From positions 1 to 44,840 of the forward strand of contig CAKSPH010000019.1 in NCBI GenBank assembly GCA_934481355.1: DNA of 44,840 nt, written 5' to 3'. This document shows, one piece after another, positions 6,838 to 15,747 of this stretch. The translations under genes and the position numbers were made by a program. The notes beneath the pieces are model-generated. The model was given only the letters and a program-made list of their open reading frames with translations. It searched no databases and was not told the origin of the DNA. Within the stretch, counting starts at the first letter, position 1; every line of letters starts with the position of its first letter. Source of the DNA: an uncultured Oscillospiraceae bacterium (GTDB lineage Bacteria; Bacillota; Clostridia; Oscillospirales; Ruminococcaceae).

Positions 6838-8199
6838 ATGGGAAGAATTTTCGGCACAGACGGCGCAAGGGGCGTTGCCATCACTGAACTCACCTGCGAA
6901 AGAGCCATGGAGATAGGCAGGGCTGCGGCTTACGTCCTGACAAAGGAGAGCGGCAAGGCTCACCCGAATATCCTTGTGGGCATGGATACCAGAATCTCTT
7001 CAAAGATACTTGAAGCGGCGCTGTCTGCGGGTCTTGCCTCCGTAGGAGCCAACGCGCTCCAGCTCGGAGTGGTTCCTACCCCGGCGGTAGCTTATCTCGT
7101 CAGGGAGTACGGCGCGGACGCGGGAGTTATGATCTCAGCGTCGCATAATACTGTGGAATACAATGGCATAAAGCTGTTTTCCTCCAGCGGATTCAAGCTG
7201 CCCGACAGCACCGAGGAGGAGATAGAGGCACTGATCCTCGACAAGAACGCCGAGATCCCGCTGTGCAGCGGAACAGAGGTCGGCAGGATAACAAGGCTCA
7301 GCAGCGCCTGCAGGGACTATATACAGCATATCCGCGGCTGCGCCGGGGCAGGGGATTACGCAGGGCTCAACAAGAAGTTCTGCTTCGACTGCGCAAACGG
7401 AAGCTCCGCAGCTACCGCGCGCAAGCTGTTCGCGTACCTCGGCAGCGACTGCGAGTTCATCGCGGACGAACCGGACGGAACCAACATCAATGACAACTGC
7501 GGCTCCACGCATATAGACCAGCTCTGCGAGTACGTCAGGAACAGCGGAGCGGCTGCGGGATTTGCATTCGACGGCGATGCGGACAGATGTCTTGCGGTCG
7601 ATGAAAACGGAAACGTCATAGACGGCGACCGTATAATCGCAGTTCTCGCCAAGCGCATGAAGGAAAAGGGCATACTGAAGGGGAATTCCGCGGTAGTCAC
7701 CGTTATGAGCAACCTCGGATTCCATGACTTCATGAAGCAGAACGGCATGAAAACCGTCTGCGCAAAGGTCGGCGACAGATATGTCCTGGAAGAAATGCTG
7801 AAAAACGGCTATAATATAGGCGGGGAGCAGTCCGGGCATATAATCATGCTCGACCACGCCACCACCGGAGACGGTCAGCTTACCGCCGCAATGCTGATAA
7901 AGGTAATGCAGGACACCGGGAAGAAGCTTTCCGAGCTGTGCCGTGATATCGTGGATTACCCGCAGCTCCTGGTGAATGTGAAGATAACCGAGAGCGGCAA
8001 GGGCAAGTGGAACACAGTCCCCGCGATAACCGGGAGCATTTCAGCCGCTGAAAGGGAGCTTTCCGGAAACGGCCGCGTCCTCGTCCGCGAGAGCGGCACG
8101 GAGCCGCTGGTGCGCGTGATGGTCGAGGGCAAGGACATGGAAATGGTCAGGCGCCTTGCTGACAGCATAGCGGACGAAGTAAGAAACAGCCTTTCATAA
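6838..8199 (+). CDS. glmM: Phosphoglucosamine mutase GlmM
   Basis: GlmM converts glucosamine-6-phosphate to glucosamine-1-phosphate for UDP-GlcNAc, hence peptidoglycan. The start at 6838 (MGRIFGTDGARG) is preferred because GGGGGTC sits just upstream; an in-frame ATG at 6826 would add four residues. The phosphorylated serine lies in VMISASHNTVEYNG, the metal loop is FDGDADRC, the sugar-specificity loop GGEQSGH, and the C-terminal phosphate-binding motif RESGTEPLVRV. Length is 453 aa, normal for the family. It follows ruvB by 74 bases. It may be read from the upstream operon, since no clear promoter is seen. Confidence 0.96.
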   Translation: MGRIFGTDGARGVAITELTCERAMEIGRAAAYVLTKESGKAHPNILVGMDTRISSKILEAALSAGLASVGANALQLGVVPTPAVAYLVREYGADAGVMISASHNTVEYNGIKLFSSSGFKLPDSTEEEIEALILDKNAEIPLCSGTEVGRITRLSSACRDYIQHIRGCAGAGDYAGLNKKFCFDCANGSSAATARKLFAYLGSDCEFIADEPDGTNINDNCGSTHIDQLCEYVRNSGAAAGFAFDGDADRCLAVDENGNVIDGDRIIAVLAKRMKEKGILKGNSAVVTVMSNLGFHDFMKQNGMKTVCAKVGDRYVLEEMLKNGYNIGGEQSGHIIMLDHATTGDGQLTAAMLIKVMQDTGKKLSELCRDIVDYPQLLVNVKITESGKGKWNTVPAITGSISAAERELSGNGRVLVRESGTEPLVRVMVEGKDMEMVRRLADSIADEVRNSLS

Positions 8200-8212
8200 G
8201 GCGGAGGATACA

Positions 8213-8572
8213 ATGTTAGTTTGTGCAAACAATGGAAATTTTCCGGCTGACGACAGCGAACAGCTTAAAACCGCGCTGAAAGCTGCCTGCGGCGAGATAT
8301 GGCTCGGCGAGGGAACGGACACCTACCCATGCATGGCGATACTCTGCTGCGAGGACGGGGCTTCGATAAACTACTTTGAGAGCGAGGGCGGCACGGCTTA
8401 CGTTTCCATCGGGGATAGGAAGCTCCACGGCGTGATAAATGTTGATATAGACGGCGAAGTCTACCAGCTCGACAGGGGGCAGATAGTCCCGGAGGAAAAA
8501 ATACTTGAGACAGCGGAGGAGTTCATGAAAGAGATGAAGCTCCCGGGCTGTATCGGGTGGGAAAAGCTCTGA
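8213..8572 (+). CDS. Imm1-family-like immunity protein (119 aa)
   Basis: The start follows GGAGGATACA. Motifs TYPCMAILCCEDGASINYFE, GTAYVSIG and the C-terminal LPGCIGWEKL resemble the Imm1 family of small immunity proteins that neutralise polymorphic toxins. No toxin gene is adjacent, so it is an orphan immunity or a repurposed housekeeping protein. It is cytoplasmic, alpha/beta, without signal peptide. It lies 13 bases after glmM and 22 bases before the GyrI-like gene, in a probable transcription unit. The family call rests on motif memory. Confidence 0.6.
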   Translation: MLVCANNGNFPADDSEQLKTALKAACGEIWLGEGTDTYPCMAILCCEDGASINYFESEGGTAYVSIGDRKLHGVINVDIDGEVYQLDRGQIVPEEKILETAEEFMKEMKLPGCIGWEKL

Positions 8573-8594
8573 ACCAACAGGGAGGAACTGAAAT

Positions 8595-9236
8595 ATGCCG
8601 TTTGATTTCAAAAAGGAATATAAAGAGTTCTATATGCCGCCTAAAAAGCCGGGCATTGTAAACGTCCCTGTGATAAACTATATAGCGGTCCGCGGGACAG
8701 GCGACCCCAACAGTGAGAACAGCGAGTACAGGGAGTCCATCGGGCTGCTGTACGCTGTTGCGTTCACTATAAAGATGAGCAAAATGGGCAGCCACAGAAT
8801 GGACGGCTATTTTGATTATGTGGTTCCGCCGCTTGAGGGATTCTGGTGGCAGGATGGCTCTGATTCTATCGACTATTCTCATAAGGAGGATTTCCACTTC
8901 ATTTCGGCAATAAGGCTGCCCGATTTTGTTACTGCTGATGAATTTAACTGGGCGGTGGGGGAAGCTTCCAGAAAGAAGAAACTTGATCTTTCCAAAGTGG
9001 AATTTTTCACATATGATGAAGGGCAATGTGTGCAGTGTATGCACATCGGTTCATATGACGACGAGCCGAAAACCATAGAAGCAATGCATGAATACGCGGC
9101 ACAGAACGGATTTGTTCCGGATATAAGCGCAGAGCGAATGCATCATGAAATTTATCTTTCAGACCCGCGAAAATGTGCGCCGGAAAGGCTGAAAACTGTT
9201 GTCCGCCATCCGGTCAGAGCAGGGAAAGCGTTATAA
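8595..9236 (+). CDS. GyrI-like small-molecule-binding domain protein (213 aa)
   Basis: The start follows AGGGAGGAACTGAAAT. The protein begins MPFDFKKEYKEFYMPPKKPG and contains INYIAVRGTGDPNS and LLYAVAFTIKMSK, motifs of the GyrI-like (SHS2-duplicated) ligand-binding fold. The second half has GQCVQCMHIGSYDDEPKTIE and the typical end HEIYLSDPRK. No DNA-binding domain is attached, so it is a stand-alone ligand binder or possible hydrolase of the GyrI-like superfamily rather than an AraC/MerR regulator. Ligand unknown. It is followed at 26 bases by a methyltransferase gene. Confidence 0.8.
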   Translation: MPFDFKKEYKEFYMPPKKPGIVNVPVINYIAVRGTGDPNSENSEYRESIGLLYAVAFTIKMSKMGSHRMDGYFDYVVPPLEGFWWQDGSDSIDYSHKEDFHFISAIRLPDFVTADEFNWAVGEASRKKKLDLSKVEFFTYDEGQCVQCMHIGSYDDEPKTIEAMHEYAAQNGFVPDISAERMHHEIYLSDPRKCAPERLKTVVRHPVRAGKAL

Positions 9237-9262
9237 GAATAAGCAGAACAGAGGACAAAAGA

Positions 9263-10126
9263 ATGAGACTATCAGACAAATGGCAGGACTACTGCCTTAT
9301 CGACACATCAGACGGCGAACGTCTGGAGCGCTGGGGCGACGTTACCCTTATCCGCCCAGACCCGCAGATAATCTGGAAATGCACCGGCGAAGCCCCGGAG
9401 TGGCGCACCGCCCACGCGAAGTACAACCGCTCCTCATCGGGCGGCGGTTCGTGGGATTATCGCAGGAAGCTCCCGGAGAGCTGGCAGATAAGGTACGGCG
9501 AGCTCACATTCATGGTGAAGCCCACCGGGTTCAAGCACACGGGATTATTCCCGGAGCAGGCGGTCAACTGGGACTACTGCATGAACGCGATACGCTCCGC
9601 AGACCGCCCGATAAACGTGCTCAATCTGTTCGCGTACACCGGCGGAGCCACGCTTGCCTGCGCGGCGGCGGGAGCCTCCGTGTGCCATGTGGACGCGGTA
9701 AAGGGCATGGTCGACTGGGCGCGCACCAATGCGAAGCTCTCCGGGCTGTCGGATAAGCCGATACGCTGGATAGTGGACGACGCGCAGAAATTCATCAGCC
9801 GCGAGATACGCCGCGGGAATCACTACGACGGCATTATCCTCGACCCTCCGAGCTATGGCAGGGGCACAAACGGCGAGATGTGGAAGCTGGAGGACTGTAT
9901 TTACGACCTGATGGAAAGCTGTACGCAGCTTCTTTCCGACAAACCGCTGTTCGTACTGCTGAACAGCTACACCACCGGGCTTTCCGCAAGCGTAATGAGC
10001 TATCTGCTCCAGACGACGGTCGGCAAGCGCTTTGACATCACGGTGGATTCTCAGGAAATAGGTCTCCCGGTGAAGCAGACAGGAATGGCGCTCCCCGCAG
10101 GAAGCACCGCGATAGTACATTTTTGA
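9263..10126 (+). CDS. Class I SAM-dependent methyltransferase, RlmI/RlmK-like (287 aa)
   Basis: The start at 9263 (MRLSDKWQDYCLIDTSDGER) is chosen over an upstream in-frame ATG because of GAGGACAAAAGA. The SAM-binding core is VLNLFAYTGGATLACAAAGA with acidic loop HVDAVKGM. The catalytic-type motif is IILDPPSYGRG. This arrangement is typical of 23S rRNA methyltransferases of the RlmI/RlmK type, here without an N-terminal PUA domain. The substrate is likely a base in 23S rRNA, which is inference. The C-terminal ~90 residues carry the rest of the Rossmann fold. It precedes the ECF transporter genes by 18 bases. Confidence 0.8.
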   Translation: MRLSDKWQDYCLIDTSDGERLERWGDVTLIRPDPQIIWKCTGEAPEWRTAHAKYNRSSSGGGSWDYRRKLPESWQIRYGELTFMVKPTGFKHTGLFPEQAVNWDYCMNAIRSADRPINVLNLFAYTGGATLACAAAGASVCHVDAVKGMVDWARTNAKLSGLSDKPIRWIVDDAQKFISREIRRGNHYDGIILDPPSYGRGTNGEMWKLEDCIYDLMESCTQLLSDKPLFVLLNSYTTGLSASVMSYLLQTTVGKRFDITVDSQEIGLPVKQTGMALPAGSTAIVHF

Positions 10127-10144
10127 GATAACAGGTGAAAACGT

Positions 10145-11899
10145 TTGAATATAATAGAAGTTGAAAACGTCAGCTTTGACTACGTTACCCGTGACGAAGA
10201 CGGAAAAGAGATAAGCCGCAGCAACGTGCTGAAGGACGTCAGCCTTTCCGTGCCGGAGGGGCAGTTCCTTGCAATCCTCGGACACAATGGCTGCGGAAAA
10301 TCCACCCTTGCGAAGCACCTCAACGCGATACTTACCCCGACAAAGGGGAAGGTGACTGTCGCGGGCATGGATACCTCCGATGAGGACAGACTGTTCGATA
10401 TCCGCCAGACAGTGGGAATGGTGTTCCAGAATCCCGATAACCAGCTCGTTGCGACTATCGTTGAGGAGGATGTTGCGTTCGCGCCGGAAAACATGGGCGT
10501 TCCCCAGCCGGAGATACGCCAGAGGGTAGACGACGCGCTGAAGCAGGTGGATATGTACGAGTACCGCGAGCACGCTCCTCACCAGCTTTCCGGAGGTCAG
10601 AAGCAGAGGGTAGCCATCGCGGGAGTTATTGCCATGCAGCCGCGATGCATAGTCATGGACGAGCCAACCGCAATGCTTGACCCCAAGGGCAGGCGCGAGG
10701 TCATGAACACGATACACACGCTCAACCGCGAAAAGGGCATTACAGTGGTTCTCATCACGCACTACATGGACGAGGCAGCGCAGGCTGACCGCGTTGTGGT
10801 AATGGACGGCGGAAACATCATAATGGACGATGTTCCGAAGAAGATATTCTCACAGGTAAGGCGGCTGAAATCAGTTGGTCTGGACGTTCCTCAGGTGACG
10901 GAGCTTTGCGATATGCTCCGTGAAAAGAATGTTGATATTTCCCCGGAAATAATCGGCGAACAGGAATGCGCCGAATCGCTTTTCAGGCTCACCGGGGGCA
11001 GAAGCGCGGTGATCCCCCCGAAGCAGGCGGATAATTCCGTGGACGACCGGCCGGAGGTGCTACGGTGCGACAAGGTGACGTATAAATACAGCATAGGCAC
11101 TCCGTTTGAAAAGACCGCTGTGAACAGCGTTGACCTGTCCATCAGGCAGGGCGAATTCGTGGGAATAATCGGACACACCGGCAGCGGAAAATCCACGCTG
11201 ATACAGCACTTCAACGGACTTGTGAAGCCCACCTCCGGAACCGTCCTCGTTGAGGGTACGGACATCTGGAGCAAGGGAGTGAATATCCGGGATATACGCT
11301 TCAAGGTGGGGCTTGTGTTCCAGTATTCCGAGCACCAGCTCTTTGAGGAGACCGTGGCAAAGGATATAGCATACGGTCCGAAAAACATGGGACTTTCCGA
11401 GGAGGACATCAGGAAGCGCGTCCGCAGCGCCGCAGAGAGCATGGATATAGTCCATCTGCTGGACAGGTCTCCGTTTGAGCTTTCAGGCGGTCAGCAGCGC
11501 AGGGTAGCCCTCGCGGGAGTCCTAGCGATGGACCCGGAGGTGCTGATTCTTGACGAGCCGGCAGCAGGCCTCGACCCCAAGGGCAGGGACAAGATACTGG
11601 CGCAGATAAAGCGCTATCACGAGCAGTACGGCAAGACGATATTATTGGTATCCCACTCGATGGAGGATATCGTGAAGTACGCCGGGAAGGTGCTCGTTAT
11701 GAACAAGAGCAGGCTTTTCTGCTATGATACCGTGGATAACGTGTTCAGCAGGACGGACGAGCTGGCGAAAATAGGGCTTGACGTCCCGCAGATAACCAGA
11801 ATGAGCCATATATTAAAGGACCTCGGCACCGATATCGGCAGCGACATCTACACGACTGAAAGGGCGGCAGAACGTCTGCTTCCGCTGATAAAGGGCTGA
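10145..11899 (+). CDS. ecfA: Energy-coupling factor transporter, two ATPase domains fused (EcfA1-EcfA2)
   Basis: This is the ATP-hydrolysing part of an ECF vitamin/metal importer. Two full ABC domains sit in one chain: Walker [10 protein letters not shown] (46-54) with LSGGQKQR and MDEPTAMLD; then GHTGSGKST (343-351) with LSGGQQRR and [10 protein letters not shown]-loops are FQNPDNQ and FQYSEHQ, the latter typical of EcfA2. Most genomes encode these as two proteins; here a linker (~285-305) joins them. The start is a TTG at 10145 after CAGGTG. The gene for the membrane partner EcfT follows at 22 bases. No substrate-binding S component is in the window. Confidence 0.93.
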   Translation: MNIIEVENVSFDYVTRDEDGKEISRSNVLKDVSLSVPEGQFLAILGHNGCGKSTLAKHLNAILTPTKGKVTVAGMDTSDEDRLFDIRQTVGMVFQNPDNQLVATIVEEDVAFAPENMGVPQPEIRQRVDDALKQVDMYEYREHAPHQLSGGQKQRVAIAGVIAMQPRCIVMDEPTAMLDPKGRREVMNTIHTLNREKGITVVLITHYMDEAAQADRVVVMDGGNIIMDDVPKKIFSQVRRLKSVGLDVPQVTELCDMLREKNVDISPEIIGEQECAESLFRLTGGRSAVIPPKQADNSVDDRPEVLRCDKVTYKYSIGTPFEKTAVNSVDLSIRQGEFVGIIGHTGSGKSTLIQHFNGLVKPTSGTVLVEGTDIWSKGVNIRDIRFKVGLVFQYSEHQLFEETVAKDIAYGPKNMGLSEEDIRKRVRSAAESMDIVHLLDRSPFELSGGQQRRVALAGVLAMDPEVLILDEPAAGLDPKGRDKILAQIKRYHEQYGKTILLVSHSMEDIVKYAGKVLVMNKSRLFCYDTVDNVFSRTDELAKIGLDVPQITRMSHILKDLGTDIGSDIYTTERAAERLLPLIKG

Positions 11900-11921
11900 A
11901 ACAGAAGGAACAGAACAAAAG

Positions 11922-12734
11922 ATGATAAAGGACATTACGATAGGGCAGTATTTTCCGGGTAATTCGGTCATACACAGGCTTGACAGCCGCGTAAAGCTCG
12001 TGCTGGATATCCTGTTCCTTGTTATACTTTTTACCGCGCAGAGCTACACGGGTCTGCTGCTGGGAATGCTTTTCATGGTGCTTTGCTATGTGCTGGCGAA
12101 GATAAAGCTCACCATGATACTGAAAAGCGTGAAGCCTATTCTTCCGCTGATGATTTTCACGGGCATACTGAATTTGTTTTTCGTGAAAGGTGAAACTCCG
12201 CTGTTCAAGTGGCAGTTCATCGAGATATATCCGGAGGGCATAGATACGGCGCTGTTCATGCTGATACGCGTTATCACGCTCATTGTCGGTATGTCCCTGC
12301 TGACCTACACGACCTCCCCTATCATGCTGACGGACGCCATCGAGCGGTTGCTTTCGCCGCTGAAGAAGATACACGTCCCGGTGCATGAGCTTTCAATGAT
12401 GATGACCATTGCGCTGCGCTTCATACCCACCCTGGTGGAGGAAACGGACAAGATAATGTCCGCGCAGAAAGCGAGGGGCGCGGAGATAGACACCGGCGGA
12501 CTTGTCAAAAAGGCAAAGTCCCTGATACCGGTGCTGATACCGCTGTTCGTTTCTGCGTTCAAGCGTGCAAACGAGCTTGCCACCGCAATGGAGTGCCGCT
12601 GCTACCATGGCGGCGAGGGAAGAACGCGGCTGAAAGTCATGCACACCGCTCCAAGGGATTATGTTGCCATCGGCTGCATGACGCTTCTGCTGGCGGCGGT
12701 CATAGTCATAAACTGCTTCCCGGTGCTTCCATGA
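11922..12734 (+). CDS. ecfT: Energy-coupling factor transporter transmembrane protein EcfT
   Basis: EcfT is the membrane scaffold linking the two ATPase domains to exchangeable S components. The start MIKDITIGQYFPGNSVIHRLD is typical of the family (HRLDSRVK). Several hydrophobic helices are visible (LVLDILFLVILFTA; LLLGMLFMVLCYVLA; TALFMLIRVITLIVGMSLL; the C-terminal LLLAAVIVINCF). The two coupling motifs are KARGAE and ECRCYHG, in which the usual Arg is kept. Length is 270 aa. It is in the same operon as ecfA and is followed by truA, the usual ecfA-ecfT-truA order of Firmicutes. Confidence 0.95.
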   Translation: MIKDITIGQYFPGNSVIHRLDSRVKLVLDILFLVILFTAQSYTGLLLGMLFMVLCYVLAKIKLTMILKSVKPILPLMIFTGILNLFFVKGETPLFKWQFIEIYPEGIDTALFMLIRVITLIVGMSLLTYTTSPIMLTDAIERLLSPLKKIHVPVHELSMMMTIALRFIPTLVEETDKIMSAQKARGAEIDTGGLVKKAKSLIPVLIPLFVSAFKRANELATAMECRCYHGGEGRTRLKVMHTAPRDYVAIGCMTLLLAAVIVINCFPVLP

Positions 12735-12751
12735 ATGTCAGGAGGTAAGAT

Positions 12752-13495
12752 TTGCGTAATCTTAAGGTTTTCATAGCGTACAACGGCGCGGAATACCACG
12801 GCTTCCAGCGGCAGGACAACGCAATTTCCGTTCAGGAGGCAGTCGAAAAATGCATCGGAAAGCTGCTGAAAATTCCCGCTCCCGTAATATACGGATGCTC
12901 AAGGACGGATACCGGAGTGCACGCGAGGCGGTTCTGCTTCAACGTCCATCTGGACAGCCGGATTCCCTGCGAGGGCTTCATGAAGGGCATGAACACGCTT
13001 CTGCCGCCTGATATCGCGGTGCTCTCCTGCGAGGATGCACCGGAGGATTTCCACGCGCGCTACTGCACCAGGGGCAAGGAGTACGTCTACCTGATAACAA
13101 ACGCCCCGCAGCGGGACGTGTTCTTCCAGAAGCTGGCGTATCACTATCCCTATGAACTGGACATCGACAAGATGAACGAAGCTGCGCAGCTCCTTGTCGG
13201 GGAGCACGATTTCGCAGCATTCTGCCGCGCTGAGGGAAAGGCACGAATGAAGTCCACCGTCCGGGAGATATACAGCTTCACGGCGGAAAAGAAGGAGAAC
13301 GTGTGCGAGCTGCGAATAAGCGGCAGCGGATTCCTGTACAATATGGTGAGGATATGCGCGGGCACGCTCATCTATGTCAGCGAGGGCAGGCTGACGCCGG
13401 ACGACATAAAAAAAGCCCTTGAGACCGGCGACAGGAATTATGCCGGAAAGACGCTCCCGCCGGAGGGATTATATCTCAACGAGGTGTGGTATTAA
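12752..13495 (+). CDS. truA: tRNA pseudouridine(38-40) synthase TruA
   Basis: TruA isomerises uridines 38-40 in the anticodon arm of tRNAs. The start is a TTG at 12752 behind CAGGAGGTAAGA. It begins MRNLKVFIAYNGAEYHGFQR. The catalytic Asp53 sits in GCSRTDTGVHA. RYCTRGKEYVY and the C-terminal GSGFLYNMVRICAGTL are family signatures. Length is 247 aa, as expected. It is in the ecfA-ecfT-truA order common in Firmicutes. Confidence 0.96.
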   Translation: MRNLKVFIAYNGAEYHGFQRQDNAISVQEAVEKCIGKLLKIPAPVIYGCSRTDTGVHARRFCFNVHLDSRIPCEGFMKGMNTLLPPDIAVLSCEDAPEDFHARYCTRGKEYVYLITNAPQRDVFFQKLAYHYPYELDIDKMNEAAQLLVGEHDFAAFCRAEGKARMKSTVREIYSFTAEKKENVCELRISGSGFLYNMVRICAGTLIYVSEGRLTPDDIKKALETGDRNYAGKTLPPEGLYLNEVWY

Positions 13496-13513
13496 GCTGG
13501 GGAAAGCTGGTAC

Positions 13514-14647
13514 ATGATGGATAAGAAAAACGATATAGGAAGATTCCGCAGAAAGCGCGAGGCAAAGCGCTTCGGCGTCAGGCTGCTGATAATCGTTGCA
13601 GCTCTGCTGGTGATAATGGTCATCGCGGCAAACTGGGGCACTATAATCGCTCCGCTGAAAGACGCGGCACTTGATGTCGGCGAGGGTGGCTTCCCGGTGG
13701 ACCTGCCGGGAAGCACGGATTATGTTCTGGAGGAGCTTGGCGAGAATTTCTGTCTGCTGACGGATACTTACTTCTACACCTATAATTCCGACGGTGCGAT
13801 GATAATGAACGAGCAGCACGGAATGCAGAATCCGGAGATAACCAGCAGCAGCCGGCGCGCGCTCATCTACGACCGCAATGGCAGGGATCTAAGGCTGTAT
13901 TCCAGAACCGGCGGGGTGTACGCGACCTCGACAGGCGATACGATAGATTTCGCGCAGATAGGTCATAACGAGCGCTGTGCAGTCGTCACAAAGTCATCGA
14001 AATATTCCAACTGCCTGTATGTGTTCAACGGCGAGGGACACCAGATATTCCGCTGGGCTTCTCCGATGTACCTTATAGACCGTGTGGAGTTCTCACAGGA
14101 TGACAACAGCATTTTCGTGTCCGTCTGCGGAACCGATAACGGCTCGCTGCAATACCGGATACTCCGTTTTGACCTTGACAACGCGGACGGAAGCATATGG
14201 CAGACGGACGTAGGTTCGGATATGGTGTTCTATATGGAATATTCAGGTCAGGAGCTGTTCATCGTGAATGCAGGCGGCGTCAAGCTGCTGGATACTTCCT
14301 CCGGAGAGATAACTGCGGAAGCCGGATTCGTCAAGAATGTGACGCAGATCCCCGGCGGCAGGATACATTCCGTTCTGCTGAAAGAGAGCTCCGGCGGCGA
14401 CGTGCTGACAATCTACGGCGACGGGCTGGAAGCCTCTGCGGCGCTTGCGATAAGCGACGTCACCCGAGTTCGCAGTTCCGGCGACAGCTTCTATGTGCTG
14501 ACGGGCAGGGAGCTTGTCAGATATGACGGAACTCTTTCCGAGGTAAGCCGTCAGGAACTGGACGATGATTATTCCGATATGATCATAATAGGCAGTAACG
14601 CCTATCTTCTGGGCTATAATAAGGTTCAGAGACAGGCGCTGACATAA
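13514..14647 (+). CDS. DUF5711 family membrane-anchored protein (377 aa)
   Basis: After a basic N-terminus (RFRRKREAKRFG), a single hydrophobic helix lies at ~22-40 (LLIIVAALLVIMVIAA), making this a type II membrane protein with its large domain outside. The rest is rich in repeated beta-hairpin units (YDRNGRDLRLYSRTGG; NCLYVFNGEGHQIFRW), suggesting a beta-propeller. This matches DUF5711 as I know it, a family typically next to cvpA in Ruminococcaceae. Function unknown; sensing or scaffolding at the envelope is plausible. It starts at 13514, with a second ATG three bases later, and is followed by the CvpA-like gene at 11 bases. Confidence 0.75.
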   Translation: MMDKKNDIGRFRRKREAKRFGVRLLIIVAALLVIMVIAANWGTIIAPLKDAALDVGEGGFPVDLPGSTDYVLEELGENFCLLTDTYFYTYNSDGAMIMNEQHGMQNPEITSSSRRALIYDRNGRDLRLYSRTGGVYATSTGDTIDFAQIGHNERCAVVTKSSKYSNCLYVFNGEGHQIFRWASPMYLIDRVEFSQDDNSIFVSVCGTDNGSLQYRILRFDLDNADGSIWQTDVGSDMVFYMEYSGQELFIVNAGGVKLLDTSSGEITAEAGFVKNVTQIPGGRIHSVLLKESSGGDVLTIYGDGLEASAALAISDVTRVRSSGDSFYVLTGRELVRYDGTLSEVSRQELDDDYSDMIIIGSNAYLLGYNKVQRQALT

Positions 14648-14658
14648 AGGAGAAATGT

Positions 14659-15693
14659 ATGGGTTCACAGTTTGCGATAATTTACGACGTGGTATTGGCT
14701 GTGGTGCTGGTAATGGCGGTGTTCGGGGGATTCCGCAGGGGATTCGTGAGCACGATAGTAAGCATGGCGGCGGTATTTGTTGCGTTCTTCTGTGCGCTGG
14801 GATTTTGCAGCCCGGCGGCGGAATGGCTGTACAAAACGTCTGTGGAAAAGCCGGTCAGCGAGGCGGTCAGCAGTACGCTTGACGACAGTATGGGAAAGCT
14901 TACGCTGAGCGCCCTTTCGGACATGGATTACAGCAAGGTAACGATATCCGGGATCCCGGCGGACGAGGTAAAGCTGAATTACGAGGGCACCGGAAAGGTG
15001 ATAGTGGAACTTTCAGATGTCGGACTTTCCGGCACTGGATTCGAGAAAGCAGACCTCAGCAGCTTCGGTTTTGACGGCACGGAGGACCTTTCCTCCATGA
15101 ACGGAAAGACCGCAGAGCTTACCATGAACGAGGTCAGCGAGAACGGGCTCGGTAAGCTGGCGGCAGCGCAGGTCATCGCCGTGAAGCTCCAGGGGAGCAG
15201 CGTTTTCACAGCGCTCACCGAATACACTACCGCAGTAGGCGACGCGGTTCCCGCGCTGTTCGGCGGAATGGCACAGAGCATAGACGGCGGGGAACTCTCC
15301 GCGCTGCGTTCGCTGGTCCTTACGATGATGAACACCTCCTCTTCCGTGAAAACGGCAGTGGTTGACAACATTATCCGCCCGACATTCATGATCGCGATGG
15401 AAACGCTGTTCTTTGTGCTGATTTTCGCGATAGTGACCGCAGTGCTCGAAATAATCGCGTCAGCGCTGAAGGTGGTCAACAAGATACCGGTGATCGGCAG
15501 CCTTAACGGATTTTTGGGCGGCTGTACCGGGCTTGTCAAGGGACTTCTTTCCGTGTGCATCATCTGCATAGTGGTGCGTTTCATCGTGACGCTTACGAAC
15601 GGAGAGGTAATGCTCCTGAACGATCAGGCGATAGAGGCGACTTATGTATTCAGGTACTTCTACAACTTCGACCTGCTGAATTTTCTTTCCTGA
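14659..15693 (+). CDS. CvpA family membrane protein (344 aa)
   Basis: The N-terminus IIYDVVLAVVLVMAVFGGFRRG and the following helix (FVSTIVSMAAVFVAFFCALG) match CvpA family proteins, linked to envelope and septum functions. A long soluble insert (~65-225, acidic and Ser-rich) separates these from C-terminal helices (TLFFVLIFAIVTAVLEIIAS; LLSVCIICIVVRFIVTL). NKIPVIGSLNGFLGG is the family's conserved loop before the last helix. The insert is longer than in classical CvpA (~160 aa), as often in Clostridia. The start follows AAGGAGAAATGT. Confidence 0.8.
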   Translation: MGSQFAIIYDVVLAVVLVMAVFGGFRRGFVSTIVSMAAVFVAFFCALGFCSPAAEWLYKTSVEKPVSEAVSSTLDDSMGKLTLSALSDMDYSKVTISGIPADEVKLNYEGTGKVIVELSDVGLSGTGFEKADLSSFGFDGTEDLSSMNGKTAELTMNEVSENGLGKLAAAQVIAVKLQGSSVFTALTEYTTAVGDAVPALFGGMAQSIDGGELSALRSLVLTMMNTSSSVKTAVVDNIIRPTFMIAMETLFFVLIFAIVTAVLEIIASALKVVNKIPVIGSLNGFLGGCTGLVKGLLSVCIICIVVRFIVTLTNGEVMLLNDQAIEATYVFRYFYNFDLLNFLS

Positions 15694-15703
15694 AGGCAAC
15701 TGC

Positions 15704-15722
15704 CCTCCGGCTTTATCGGAGG
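15704..15722 (+). other. Hairpin between cvpA-like and clpE-like genes
   Basis: CCTCCG (15704-15709) pairs with CGGAGG (15717-15722) around a 7-nt loop. No T-run follows, so it is not a classical terminator; it may be an RNA processing or stability element. No CtsR or CIRCE operator was found here. Confidence 0.4.
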
Positions 15723-15747
15723 TGTGATATAAAGGTGGTTTTATTCT

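Noticed and set aside
9545..10762. 405-codon open frame on the - strand across the methyltransferase and ecfA genes
   Set aside because: Shadow of strongly coding + strand genes with intact domain motifs. No recognisable domain and no RBS.
15694..15747. CtsR or CIRCE heat-shock operator before the clpE-like gene
   Set aside because: No tandem GGTCAAA-type or 9-bp inverted CIRCE sequence found.
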